Part shown: in pieces, positions 42,366-52,684 of the stretch
How the letters are laid out: the number at the start of each line of letters is the position of its first letter
How positions within the stretch are numbered: the first letter of the stretch is position 1
Origin: Defluviitaleaceae bacterium
GTDB lineage: Bacteria > Bacillota > Clostridia > Lachnospirales > WQUN01
NCBI GenBank assembly: GCA_009786535.1
Contig: WQRX01000014.1
Location: 17,212-81,211 of the forward strand
Direction of reading: 5' to 3'
Length of the DNA: 64,000 bases
Notes under the pieces: model-generated
What the model saw: the letters and a program-made list of their open reading frames with translations, nothing else
Told to the model about the DNA's origin: nothing
The model's database searches: none
Made by a program: the position numbers and the translations under genes

Positions 42366-43016
42366 ATGTTACGTTTAGAAAATGTATGCTATAGATATCA
42401 TAAAAAAAAGATGGATGTATTGCACGACATTAACTATAATTTTAATAAGGGGCTTGTTTACGCGATTATGGGGCATTCAGGCTCGGGTAAAACAACATTA
42501 TTATCATTGCTTGCAAGGCTGGATAATCCAACAAAAGGCAATATATTTTATAACGATTGTGATATAAAAAAAATAAACTTAAATGTGTATCGCGCAAGAT
42601 ATGTAAGTATTATATTTCAAAGCTACAATTTGTTATATAAATACTCTGCATTAGATAATGTCTTGATGGCATTAAATGTTAGCAGGTTCTGTGGTGATAA
42701 AATAAATCATGCTTCATCTATATTAGATACAATTAATCTCGCTAAGGAAAAACATACCCGTACTGTCACAAATTTATCTGGTGGTGAACAGCAACGCGTA
42801 GCAACTGCTCGTGCAATCGCGTCTAATGCAGATATAATTCTAGCTGACGAGCCTACAGGTAATTTAGATAGTATAAATACGCGCCAAGTAATGGATATGT
42901 TACTAGGATTGAAGGAAAAACATCAAAAATGTGTCATTATTGTTACACACGACGAACGCATTGCCGACCAAGCCGATGTAATTATTAATATAGATGATGG
43001 TAAATTGAACACGTAA
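42366..43016 (+). CDS. LolD/MacB-like ABC ATPase
   Basis: 216 residues. Walker [16 protein letters not shown]-loop IIFQSYNLL, signature [15 protein letters not shown], Walker [14 protein letters not shown], switch His in [19 protein letters not shown] upstream. Pairs with the permease. Given the neighbouring secreted Cys-rich gene it may export a peptide or protect against one. Confidence 0.9.
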   Translation: MLRLENVCYRYHKKKMDVLHDINYNFNKGLVYAIMGHSGSGKTTLLSLLARLDNPTKGNIFYNDCDIKKINLNVYRARYVSIIFQSYNLLYKYSALDNVLMALNVSRFCGDKINHASSILDTINLAKEKHTRTVTNLSGGEQQRVATARAIASNADIILADEPTGNLDSINTRQVMDMLLGLKEKHQKCVIIVTHDERIADQADVIINIDDGKLNT

Positions 43017-43018
43017 AA

Positions 43019-43058
43019 ACCGCAGCGCCCAGCGGCTAATCCATTCCCATTGCCGCAC
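43019..43058 (+). promoter_or_regulatory. Leader-like motif without the palindrome
   Basis: CCGC...GCGGCTAA and CATTCCCATTGCCGCACA resemble the leader of the palindromic elements (40420-40455). Lies just upstream of the frameshifted membrane-protein gene. Confidence 0.5.
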
Positions 43059-43114
43059 AAGCTAACAGCTGTTTCATTTGGTTGTTTCAGCTCCTTTTTG
43101 GGTGATACGATAGC

Positions 43115-43566
43115 ATGAGAAAAAAGACGTACTTTATAGTGTTATTAGCCCTGTTTATTATAGCTATACTTGGGATTACGACTCTTATGTGGTTTCGATA
43201 TGTTTCTAATACATTTGACCCGTTTATTACTGTTATGGACGAATCCAATTTCAACCGTAGTGAATTCTTTGCATCGAGTTGGCGGCATACGCGCCCATTA
43301 CTAACGTATAGAGAGGAAATAATATCTCTGTCACTTGATACGTTTCATACGGTAGAAATTTTTACACCCTTCTTTTTGGATTTTGGGGGTTATATATCCG
43401 TTAGTACAATTATCCCTGTAAACTTCGAAATAACAACTGTGAATTGCCGGGTGATGATTTATATAACTGGCTGTGTAGGCACGAGCGGTTTTATAAATCC
43501 ATTGGGGCATTATTCGCATTTGTGAAAGAAATTTTTGGGGAAGATGTTTTTGACGGAGTAAAATAA
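43115..43566 (+). pseudogene. Membrane-anchored protein, frameshifted
   Basis: N-terminal membrane helix (YFIVLLALFIIAILGITTLM), then an extracellular part. The first frame ends at 43525, but from about 43440 another frame is clearly protein-like (ELPGDDLYNWLCRHERFYKS, then ALFAFVKEIFGEDVFDGVK) to TAA at 43564. One missing base near 43436-43446 explains it. No family recognised. Probably part of the ABC locus. Confidence 0.55.
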
Positions 43567-43581
43567 TAATAAATCCACGCT

Positions 43582-44394
43582 TTACGCTCCGGCAAACCCA
43601 TTCGCAATTTCTTCCCACTGCGCGGGGGTTAACGCATCGGGTGTGGTGCCGTGTTTCTTCCGCGCATCTATTTGCATGTGTTCGAAGAACTTCGCCAGCC
43701 AGTTTTCCCCTGTGCGCAAAGTGGAAACATAGGCGCGGGAAATGTAAGGCTCAATAAACTGCCCGTAGGGGCTGGCGTGGAAGGCGCTTATCGCCGCTTC
43801 TGCGTCATACATAACGTGGCGAAGGCTCATGCGTTCCCCATCCAGCACTGCATAGGTAGCCATACCGCCAATGCCGTCTGCAGAAAGCCCAACAGAACCT
43901 ACAGTGACCACCGTTTGCTCGCCAAACCGATATAACTGCGTTTTATGCACATGCCCGCTAATTAACCATTTTTGCGGGTGTTTTTGTGCAATGGCGGCGG
44001 CGTTCTCACGGGAAGTAATGCCCGTTAAAACATCATCGGGGGAAGCGTGGTACAAGAGTGCATCGCCTACCGCAGCGGAAGTTGGCAAATTTTCCAAGTA
44101 CGTCCAATGCTCGGGTTGAAGGTTGTCCGCCGTCCAGCGCAACGAGGATTGGGTAGACGCGATTATAGCATTTGGATTATCCCGCAAGGAGAGCAACTGT
44201 GCCTCCCAATTGCCCAGCACCCCCGTTACGGGAAGGGGGGACTGTATTAGTCGGTTAATACAGTCGGCGGGGAAGGGACCGCCCCCTGCCGTATCGCCCA
44301 ATGTCCATATTTGCTGGGTTTGCGGGGGCAAATCGGCAAGGACGGCTTCCAAAGCGCGTATGTTGCCGTGTATGTCGGTTAGGATAGCGGTCAT
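43582..44394 (-). CDS. Calcineurin-like metallophosphoesterase
   Basis: 270 residues. MTAILTDIHGNIRALEAVLA gives D-H, LGDTAGGGPFP gives GD, VLGNWE gives GN, and ISGHVHKTQLY gives GHxH, the metal ligands of the MPP fold. Similar to single-domain DNA-/protein-phosphatase-like YfcE/MJ0912 relatives. Substrate unknown. Confidence 0.8.
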   Translation of the reverse strand: MTAILTDIHGNIRALEAVLADLPPQTQQIWTLGDTAGGGPFPADCINRLIQSPLPVTGVLGNWEAQLLSLRDNPNAIIASTQSSLRWTADNLQPEHWTYLENLPTSAAVGDALLYHASPDDVLTGITSRENAAAIAQKHPQKWLISGHVHKTQLYRFGEQTVVTVGSVGLSADGIGGMATYAVLDGERMSLRHVMYDAEAAISAFHASPYGQFIEPYISRAYVSTLRTGENWLAKFFEHMQIDARKKHGTTPDALTPAQWEEIANGFAGA

Positions 44395-44421
44395 AAAAAA
44401 TCACTCCTTAGCGCAAGTATA

Positions 44422-46812
44422 TCACACCTTCTCCCAAACCCGTGCCGCAAGCACGGTCATATCGTCTTTTTTCCCGTCTTTTGCACGTTCGGCTTCGCTC
44501 AGCACATAGTCTGCAATATCCTGCGGATTGCGGAAGCGGCATTCCGCCAGGGTATTTGCCAGCCATTGCTCTCGCTCGATATCGGGGGTTATGCCGTCCG
44601 TGACCATCAGAATCACGTCATTGTGCGCCAACGTGTGGCGCGTTACCTCCAAGTCAACCTCGTTTAACATGCCGATGGGCAGCGATGAGGAACGGATAAC
44701 CCGCACCTTGCCCCCGCGCAATAAAAACGTAGAAGCCGCGCCGATTTTAATAAATTCCGAATCCCCCGTATACAGGTCAACGGAGCAGATATCAAGCGTA
44801 GCAAAGGATTCTTCGTTCGACTTTAACACTAACACGGAATTTATCATACGCACGGCAAGCTCTTTGTCGAAGCCGCTTTCTATAAAGTCTTCTAATAAGC
44901 CTACGGTGGCTTCGCTTTCGCGCCGCGCGCGTTCTCCGCTGCCCATTCCGTCGGAAAGGGCGAGTAGGCACGTGCCGTTTTTCAGTTCCATAAACGAATA
45001 ACTGTCCCCCGACCCGCGCGATGACTTGGCACGGTGCGCAACCCCCGAAGAAATACGCAGGCGCTGGTCTTCGATAAAGCGGACGGTACATGCATCGCCC
45101 CGCGTATCGCAGTCTGTACCTTCGGGGCGCATTTTGCGCTTTAGCACGGCGTTAAGCACGGGCAGAATATCGTTATTACACGCATTCTTGTTAAAGCACG
45201 CGCGGTGACTTATGGAAACGCGGTAACGCCCCTGCTTATTTTCCATTACAATTACGCTGTTTACGTCAATTTTGTGCTTGAGAAGGGCAAGAATCATCTC
45301 CTCCTCCAGCCCTTCATGGAATTTAAGGGAAATGTCAATCTCGTCGGAAAGGCACTGCACAATGCCTGCAACGCCGTGGAGTTGCTGGCTTACCAGCTCG
45401 CGGCTTTCTGCAATGCGGTTATGCCACAAGAGGTTGTTTTTGTATAGGGAGAAAACGGCGTTAAGCTCATGCAGCCATTTTTCATGGGTGGGGCAGGAAC
45501 GGCGAAAGACCGCGTCTAAATCGCTTGCGGTTGCAGCACCCTTCTCCGCACATGCGCCAAGCAGTGAGAAAATATGCTGGTGGGTTGCGTACAAATCATC
45601 CTCCCAGCAGCGCCCATAGCGCGGGCAAGTGGCACAGGCACGAGCGCTAAGCTCGTCCACCATTAAGGAAATATCGTTTTTGTTTAAACTGTGCTTGGGC
45701 TTGGATAATCCGCTAAAGGTGTCTGCCAATTTTTCAAACGCCCCTGCGAAAGAATTTAAACGGCGGGTGGTTTCTTCCTTAATTTTGTCCATATAATCCT
45801 CTGCGTTGTCGGGCAGCGGGCTAATAGCCGAGGCTACGTTAAAGTTGAAATTCTGCGGCGTTAGCATAAACGCAAGACCCGCCGCAATTACGGCGTAAAT
45901 GTTGGAAAATGAATGCAATTCCCGCGCCAGCACAAACAGCGCAAGGGAACCCGCCGCAACTACACCGCCAATCACGGCGATACGCCCCCATTTTTTGGCA
46001 AGCCCGCCGCCCATGCCCGCAAGCGACAATGCCGCCGCCGTTCCCGCTTCCCAATGTCCCGCAAGGTATAAAAAGACGCCGAGGAGCATACCCGCCGCCG
46101 CGGCAAAGCTTGCACCACCCTTGTTTGCCACAAGGCACAAAATATAAATACAAAAGAAGAATCGCAGGGGCATTGCCCCTACATAAATTTCCGAAGCACC
46201 TGCAACAATGCCCGCAAGCAAAATAGTAATTGCGATAATGTCCTCACCCGCAAGCATTCGCCGCCGCTTGCCTGTAAGAACGGCATGTCCCCGCTTAATC
46301 ACAAGCGTAAGCCCGCTTGCAAGCACACCCTCCAACACCGCAACCAAAACCAAAAATGTGGTCACGCCGTACAAAAGCGCAAATGCCAAGCCCGAAGTCA
46401 ATACACTAGCCCCCGCCGCAATAAACGGTAATTTTAACCAGCCGCGGTTATGCCCGCCCGCTACCCGCAGCGCAACAAAGTAATACCCGCACAGCAGCCC
46501 AACTGCCATTAAATACCGCCATGTGAAAAAATCCCCAAGCCGTGTCGCCATGCCCAGTGCAGTAAACAGCGCCGTGACATAAAATGCCCGCCCGCTACCC
46601 ATAAACGCAGCAAGAAAAGGCAACGCAAGCGGGTTAATAAAACCAAATACCACCGCGCGCCCTATAAAAAAGCCCGAAGCACCCACCACCGTTGCGCCAA
46701 TATCCCGCTTGCTTAACGACTGCGAAAACCCCGTGCCCAACACATCTTGCGAGGTTTTTTCCGCCGTTTTAGCGGAAAATCGCCCATCCCTATTTAATGG
46801 AAAAGAACCCAT
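44422..46812 (-). CDS. spoIIE: Stage II sporulation protein E
   Basis: 796 residues, normal length. N-terminal ten or so membrane helices (about 35-320), a central region with CATCPRYGRCWED, and a C-terminal PP2C-type phosphatase with acidic metal residues in LALSDGMGSGERARRESEAT and LMVTDGITPD. SpoIIE dephosphorylates SpoIIAA in the forespore to free sigma-F and takes part in the polar septum. Its presence shows a spore-forming lineage. Confidence 0.95.
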   Translation of the reverse strand: MGSFPLNRDGRFSAKTAEKTSQDVLGTGFSQSLSKRDIGATVVGASGFFIGRAVVFGFINPLALPFLAAFMGSGRAFYVTALFTALGMATRLGDFFTWRYLMAVGLLCGYYFVALRVAGGHNRGWLKLPFIAAGASVLTSGLAFALLYGVTTFLVLVAVLEGVLASGLTLVIKRGHAVLTGKRRRMLAGEDIIAITILLAGIVAGASEIYVGAMPLRFFFCIYILCLVANKGGASFAAAAGMLLGVFLYLAGHWEAGTAAALSLAGMGGGLAKKWGRIAVIGGVVAAGSLALFVLARELHSFSNIYAVIAAGLAFMLTPQNFNFNVASAISPLPDNAEDYMDKIKEETTRRLNSFAGAFEKLADTFSGLSKPKHSLNKNDISLMVDELSARACATCPRYGRCWEDDLYATHQHIFSLLGACAEKGAATASDLDAVFRRSCPTHEKWLHELNAVFSLYKNNLLWHNRIAESRELVSQQLHGVAGIVQCLSDEIDISLKFHEGLEEEMILALLKHKIDVNSVIVMENKQGRYRVSISHRACFNKNACNNDILPVLNAVLKRKMRPEGTDCDTRGDACTVRFIEDQRLRISSGVAHRAKSSRGSGDSYSFMELKNGTCLLALSDGMGSGERARRESEATVGLLEDFIESGFDKELAVRMINSVLVLKSNEESFATLDICSVDLYTGDSEFIKIGAASTFLLRGGKVRVIRSSSLPIGMLNEVDLEVTRHTLAHNDVILMVTDGITPDIEREQWLANTLAECRFRNPQDIADYVLSEAERAKDGKKDDMTVLAARVWEKV

Positions 46813-47050
46813 ATAAAAATCCCCCGTCTATACATATGTGCGCCGCAGAATGCTGTGGGCATTCAATTAGCTTGTCCATATATATTAGCGCGGGTGGATT
46901 GTGGCTTTATGTCATTTTGCGCATCGAAAATGTAATATTAAGAAATGTAAAAAATAGGTCATTGCCGAAATGAGATTTGCCGATATAATAAGAAAGCGGT
47001 CAAAATCTTAGAGAGTGTCACAACGTATCATCCACGGGGGGAATATCTAT
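46813..47050. other. Divergent intergenic region, spoIIE / giant protein
   Basis: AT-rich, no gene. A spoIIE promoter is expected here; I could not fix Spo0A boxes with confidence. GGGGGGAAT before 47051 serves the giant protein. Confidence 0.4.
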
Positions 47051-50000
47051 ATGAAGCTACATAGTCTAAAAAGGAAAGTTGCGCTTTGGTTAGCGCTGGT
47101 AATGATATTAAACACACTTGCGCCGTTCTTTATACCGCGCATGGCGGTACAGGTGCAAGCAAGTGCGGCGCAGCGGTTGGAGGCATTAACCGACCGCACC
47201 ATGGTAGGCGGCACTGTGGAAAGCCCGGGAATTACCATGATGGTAGGACCCGCATCTAACCCCGAAGATATTATGCTTGCATGGCCCATAGGCATGGGCG
47301 AATTAGATGCAGGGTTGCATGTGTTGCGCTTTTTTACCGAGGCAGGGCATAAATTTGAATTTTGGGTGCGCACCCACGGCGACGGGGAAACGGTAGATAT
47401 TTCCTACCATTTGTTCCGCAGAGCAAGCGCGGCAGATATAAACGCATCTACAAACCCTTACTTCCGTTATAACGAGCCTTTGCCAAACGAAACTTTTGAC
47501 CCGGTTGAACAAGTGCATCCCGCTATTTACGGCATGTTTGCAATGCCGGGACGTCCGCAAACCACCATTCGCTACCGTTGGGCGCCCCCGCAAGCGGAAG
47601 CCAGCCGTGCATCGCATATGTTTGTTTTTATCGAAAACGGGCTTTCGGCGGGTTTTATCCATGACTATACATGGGAATTTTATCCCGAAGCGCAAGCTGC
47701 GCTTTATGCTGACATTGCACACGGTATGCACAGCGAGGTATGGCGACCAAATACAGGTACAACCATCGCTTCCTATTTGCCAACCTACCGCCCCGCAGCA
47801 TGGCCGCAATTCGACGCCAACCGCAGCGACAGGGCATATGTATTCCCCGGCTTCCGCGCTATGGATGTAAACGTATTCCCCTTTGCACAAGCCGCCTATC
47901 GTGACCCTTCGCCTTTAACCCCTGCGGGCGAACCTAATTATGTATACTTCCCCAACAATTTCCCCGATTTGCGCCCCAGCGGAAACAATGCCGTCCCTGT
48001 GCCCCATACGCTGGAGCGTAACCAAGTATACCTGGACAGGCAACGCATTACCTCAGCGCTGGTTGTCGATTTGTGTGGCGATGCGGGTACAGATTTCCCC
48101 GCATACGCAACCCACCGTTTAAATATGACAAGCGACCCGCGTTGGCTGGGCGGCTTAAGCCCGCAGGATATAACCACCCCCGTGGAGCGCCCCGCAATGG
48201 GCATGAATGGGATGGACATACGTATTTTGTTACCACGCTTTTTTAGTGAAGACCTTGGCGGTTTTGTGCGTGACTTTAATTATGGTCCGCCATACGGCGC
48301 AAGTATTCCGCCTGTAAATGCTGTTATTAATATGGGTACGCCCAACGTAGGCGAATCCTTTAGCGTGGTAGTAAATAACGTAGGCAATTTGCCGTTATGG
48401 TCTGCAAACGGCGATGCCGGCAACACCGCGGGTACGTCGTTGGTTGCGCCTGCAAATGCCACGCCCGCCCGCCAAGGCAACCCCATTTATTTGCATGATG
48501 CATCGTTAATAGAAACGGCATCCACCGCCGTTGTTGATAGTTATACCTTGCTCCGTTTGCAGGTAAACGGGCTTGCGCCCAGTATTATTTATGAGCAATT
48601 GAGCATCGTATTTACCCTGGGTGGCGACCCGCCTGTACTGGTAAACCGTACAACATGGTTAAACCATGGGCAGGGTGACCTGCGGTTAAACACATTGCTT
48701 GCTTATGACCTTATGCCGCCCATTGCCGGCACAATGAATGTAATGATACAGCCCTTCCGCAGTTATGCAGGTGCATTGCTCATTGGTGAATATCGTTTAG
48801 ATGCACGTCCCTCACCCCACCGCAACGACCCGCCCATTATCGTGCGTTTTGACGGGCGTTCAGATTCGATGCAGCTCCCCGTGCTTATGCAAGCAGGGCA
48901 CCCCCCCAGCCATTACCGTGTAGACTTTGTGCAAACAGGGGGGATAGATACCCGCTCCCAAACCATTATCGTGCTGCCCGAAGACCGGCCGGGTATTGGA
49001 CCGCCCAACGGCTTCCAAGTAGTAAACGAGTCGATTCAATTTGCGCCAATGCGTTTGCCTGCGGTACAGCCGCCGGGTTCGATTGCCGACCTCAATTTTG
49101 ATGTGCAGTGGCAAATGGGCAATGCGCTGGAAATTCAACGCATGTTCCATATACAAGGCACAGAACCGCCCGTTTTTCATAACTATGTTACCATTCGCTA
49201 TACCCTATACCGCGGCACAAGCCCCCAAACGGCGGAAGAATCGGCAACGACTTTGCCTTTTGCGAATATTGACGTGGTATTACGCCTTAACACAGCCACA
49301 ACACCCCCAACGGTAGATATACGTTACATCGTTACCTTTGCCGATGGTACAGCAGGCTTTACCACCGCGTGGGAGCCATGGACAGTGATTAGCGAAGTGG
49401 TATTTGCCACGGTTCCTTTTAGGAACATGCCCGCAACGCATTTAAATAACCCCCCTAATCCTACACAAGAGCCGATTATTACGGGTGCGCCCTTCCGCTT
49501 CCCCCGTGTGTATCATATGTATATTGCGCCCATTGCCGAACAATTAGGCGGTACGGGCGATGGCACAGGCGACTTTGCACCCCTTAGCGGCTGGCCTGTT
49601 TCGGTTTTCGATTATATCGCCCTTAGCGATTTTGACCGCTTACAGCCGCCCCCGCCCACCAACTTTATGGTACGTTCTCAGCCAAGCCCCGAAGCCCCGC
49701 CTGCGCTGGGTGTGTCCTTTACCGTGCCTACCCATGCGTTACGTGCCTACATGAGCCAGCAATACCCCTTTGCGCCCGTGGTACGCTTTAATGTTTACCT
49801 GTCTGCGTTTGAAGAGGCGATAAACAACTTAACCAGCCCCGCAAACGACGGGCGTAACGACCCCGCCCGTGTATTAAGCGTACCCTTCGCCGCCAATCTA
49901 TCGCATGAAGACGGCGTAAACACCGTAACCCTAACAGACGCGCATTTAAATGCCCTGCGCGCAGGCGGTCAAGTTTTGCGCATTGCGGACATTCCCCTAA

Positions 50001-52684
50001 TGCCGCGCGTGCGCTTTGACCAATTGAATGCATGGCTTCCCTGGGATGAAAATAACAATCTCCGCGCTATTCAATACACCTACGATGTGCTGGGGCAAAA
50101 CCCTGTACCCCTGCCCTTTGATTTAAACTTTACCATCACAGGGCTGGACGAAAACCAACGGTATTTCTTATTTGCCGACTTAGTGGTAGAACGCTACGTT
50201 ACTTCCGGCGCTGCCTTTGCGGGGGAATTTGTGGGGCAACCCATCGTTGAGCAGGGCGTGCACGTTGTTGCGCGTTCCGTCCCCGGGGAGTTGGCAGGCG
50301 ACCTTACCATAGGCACGCCCCAAGTGCCCGGACCTATTGAGGTTGACCCTTCTGCCCCAACGGGTTTAACCCATGAAGGGTTAGACCAAACAGAAGTTAT
50401 CCTGCACTGGCATGACATCGCGTCGGAAGACCCATCCGTCGTTGCCATTGAGTTTGAAATTGTGCGCACATCTGACAGCCGCCTAAACCTTGCAGAATAC
50501 GGCAGTTTACCCTTGGGCGAAATTGTGCGCCGTAACCAAAGCGCAAAAGGCTGGCGCACCAACTATACGTTGGGCGATTTTGCGCCCGGCGAAACCGAAC
50601 GCTTTTTAGAAGTGTACAGCGGAAACACGTCGGAACGTATTACACCTATGATGAATATCGACGAACATTACGCCTATGACCGTTACTTCCAAATAGAACC
50701 GCCCGCCCGCGTGGCGTTATTTGACCGTACACTAAGCCCCAATAATTTATATTTCTACTACGTGCGTACCGTGCGCCGCGTCATTTTTGTAGATACGGCG
50801 GGCGAGCGGCACGTGCTGGAAAACCGCTCCTCTTGGGTAGAGGAAAGCGTAACCACCCCCGTTGTGCGCGCCCCGGAAGACCTGCGCATAGAAAACGGGC
50901 TTGCGCGCCCCGGTTTTGATGCCCAGTCCATGCAGTTTGTGAGCTGGTATCACCCCGCAACCCACGGCATGATTCAAGCCCTGCGGGATAATCCTAACGC
51001 GCCCCTTGTTTTCCAATACCAGTTGCGTATGGACGACGGCATATGGGGCGAGGTATCTACCGTACCTCTTAATGTAATGCTTAACCCCGACAGCTTTGTA
51101 ACGGGTCGCTTCTATTATATGGTGCGCGGGTTACATGCAGGAGTTGTGTACCAAATGCGCGTGCGCGTATACGACCGCGACACGGGGGATATGTCTGTCT
51201 GGTCAAATATCATCACCTTTATGACCGACTGGGACGACCAAGAATTCCAACGTGACCGCGAAGCCAACGACTGGCTGGAGCATTTGCGCCGTTTATTGCT
51301 TGAGCAATTGCGCCGCCCCTTCTGGACGGCAAATGACACGCCCGATTTATTGCGCGTGGTATACCGTCCCGACGCATTCCGCGGAATGATTGACGCAACG
51401 CGGGGCAATGCAATACAGCTTCATAATACCAATGCGCGGGTAAGCGTGTATTACCTGCCCGTTTCAGGTATTTTGGAAGCGAATGAATACCGCATGGGTT
51501 TTACCATTTCCCACGAAGATATGGACGTAACCTTTGCGCCGCGTTTTATTAACGGTGAGCAAAACCGCGCTATATTGGAAATGGCGCGCAACGTAGCCAA
51601 CCGCAACGTGCCCGTAAACGACTATTTTGTGCGTATTACCATGGAACGCCAGCCCATTTGGGGTATGCTGCACGGCAACCCGCCGCTCTCCCCCGCAATG
51701 GACGTGCGTATAGACCTTGTAGGCATTAACGAAGCAATGCGTAATATACGCACATGGGATTTGCGCGTAGCCAGCCAAGCCAATCAAATTGTGGAACGCC
51801 GTGTGGAAGACCCCGTAATCCGCCAAAACGTACTCAATTTAATTGACAGGGGCGACCATTTGGGCGAACGCGGTGCATACATTATGCTGGACTATTTAGC
51901 CACCCACGAACGCGCCGTAGCACAGCAAATCAGCCAAATTATTACGCGGGATATTCCCCCGCAACCAACGGCGGCGGGTATTATTTCGCCTACGCAAATT
52001 TCCGTAGCACAGATAGATGCGCCCATGCACTTAACCGCAACCAACACAACGCCCGAAATGAGCGTATCCGCATTTGCGCAAATACGTGCGGGTGCAAACC
52101 CCGAATGGCAAAACATGCCTACCAACGAGCGTAACAACGGCATCGCTGTAATAGCGCAAAACGTAGGCACATATGCCTTCAGCGGGCGCGAAGTGCACAT
52201 ACAAGGTATTGAAAATGTGCCGGGCGGGTATATTGTCACCTCGCTTGTGGCACGATTTGGGTTAGCCGATGTATTCGGCGGCGGCGAAATTGATTTACAC
52301 CGTAATGCAACACGGCAAATGCTCACAGGCTCGCTCGCGCGTTTAGCGGGTGCGCCCCCCGCTGCCGATACGGTAAGCTGGGTAGCCAATAATATGAATG
52401 TGACCCTTGCCAACCGTAACGCGCAGGGCTTAGTTTCCCAACAGGAAGCGGTGGCAATGCTTATGGCGCTATATGAACAGCGTACAAATACGCGGGTAAA
52501 CTCCATTATTATCCGCAACCATACACACACGGCGGGCATGAAGTTAGACGACCGCTACGCCCAAGCGGTACGCGCCGCCTTTGAATTGGGCATACTGCAA
52601 GAAGGCATAAACCCCAATTCGCCTATTACCATCGGCGATTGGTTGGATATGCTAATGGCATTGGATACGAGGGTGGGATTATGA
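47051..52684 (+). CDS. Giant secreted fibronectin-like protein 1
   Basis: 1877 residues from the ATG at 47051; an upstream in-frame ATG at 47015 lacks a good site. Signal peptide 1-38 (LWLALVMILNTLAPFF, then VQVQASA). A long run of beta-sandwich repeats; a clear FN3 module near 1100-1200 (APTGLTHEGLDQTEVILHWH), others weaker. The C-terminal 200 residues (AVAMLMALYEQRTNTRVNSI, then AVRAAFELGILQEGINPNSP, then ITIGDWLDMLMALD) look like SLH-type helices for wall attachment. Likely a cell-surface adhesin or scaffold. Overlaps the next gene by 4 bases. Confidence 0.7.
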   Translation: MKLHSLKRKVALWLALVMILNTLAPFFIPRMAVQVQASAAQRLEALTDRTMVGGTVESPGITMMVGPASNPEDIMLAWPIGMGELDAGLHVLRFFTEAGHKFEFWVRTHGDGETVDISYHLFRRASAADINASTNPYFRYNEPLPNETFDPVEQVHPAIYGMFAMPGRPQTTIRYRWAPPQAEASRASHMFVFIENGLSAGFIHDYTWEFYPEAQAALYADIAHGMHSEVWRPNTGTTIASYLPTYRPAAWPQFDANRSDRAYVFPGFRAMDVNVFPFAQAAYRDPSPLTPAGEPNYVYFPNNFPDLRPSGNNAVPVPHTLERNQVYLDRQRITSALVVDLCGDAGTDFPAYATHRLNMTSDPRWLGGLSPQDITTPVERPAMGMNGMDIRILLPRFFSEDLGGFVRDFNYGPPYGASIPPVNAVINMGTPNVGESFSVVVNNVGNLPLWSANGDAGNTAGTSLVAPANATPARQGNPIYLHDASLIETASTAVVDSYTLLRLQVNGLAPSIIYEQLSIVFTLGGDPPVLVNRTTWLNHGQGDLRLNTLLAYDLMPPIAGTMNVMIQPFRSYAGALLIGEYRLDARPSPHRNDPPIIVRFDGRSDSMQLPVLMQAGHPPSHYRVDFVQTGGIDTRSQTIIVLPEDRPGIGPPNGFQVVNESIQFAPMRLPAVQPPGSIADLNFDVQWQMGNALEIQRMFHIQGTEPPVFHNYVTIRYTLYRGTSPQTAEESATTLPFANIDVVLRLNTATTPPTVDIRYIVTFADGTAGFTTAWEPWTVISEVVFATVPFRNMPATHLNNPPNPTQEPIITGAPFRFPRVYHMYIAPIAEQLGGTGDGTGDFAPLSGWPVSVFDYIALSDFDRLQPPPPTNFMVRSQPSPEAPPALGVSFTVPTHALRAYMSQQYPFAPVVRFNVYLSAFEEAINNLTSPANDGRNDPARVLSVPFAANLSHEDGVNTVTLTDAHLNALRAGGQVLRIADIPLMPRVRFDQLNAWLPWDENNNLRAIQYTYDVLGQNPVPLPFDLNFTITGLDENQRYFLFADLVVERYVTSGAAFAGEFVGQPIVEQGVHVVARSVPGELAGDLTIGTPQVPGPIEVDPSAPTGLTHEGLDQTEVILHWHDIASEDPSVVAIEFEIVRTSDSRLNLAEYGSLPLGEIVRRNQSAKGWRTNYTLGDFAPGETERFLEVYSGNTSERITPMMNIDEHYAYDRYFQIEPPARVALFDRTLSPNNLYFYYVRTVRRVIFVDTAGERHVLENRSSWVEESVTTPVVRAPEDLRIENGLARPGFDAQSMQFVSWYHPATHGMIQALRDNPNAPLVFQYQLRMDDGIWGEVSTVPLNVMLNPDSFVTGRFYYMVRGLHAGVVYQMRVRVYDRDTGDMSVWSNIITFMTDWDDQEFQRDREANDWLEHLRRLLLEQLRRPFWTANDTPDLLRVVYRPDAFRGMIDATRGNAIQLHNTNARVSVYYLPVSGILEANEYRMGFTISHEDMDVTFAPRFINGEQNRAILEMARNVANRNVPVNDYFVRITMERQPIWGMLHGNPPLSPAMDVRIDLVGINEAMRNIRTWDLRVASQANQIVERRVEDPVIRQNVLNLIDRGDHLGERGAYIMLDYLATHERAVAQQISQIITRDIPPQPTAAGIISPTQISVAQIDAPMHLTATNTTPEMSVSAFAQIRAGANPEWQNMPTNERNNGIAVIAQNVGTYAFSGREVHIQGIENVPGGYIVTSLVARFGLADVFGGGEIDLHRNATRQMLTGSLARLAGAPPAADTVSWVANNMNVTLANRNAQGLVSQQEAVAMLMALYEQRTNTRVNSIIIRNHTHTAGMKLDDRYAQAVRAAFELGILQEGINPNSPITIGDWLDMLMALDTRVGL

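Noticed and set aside
47303..47890. Long minus-strand ORF inside giant gene 1
   Set aside because: Antisense shadow in GC-biased codons; no ribosome site and no domain.
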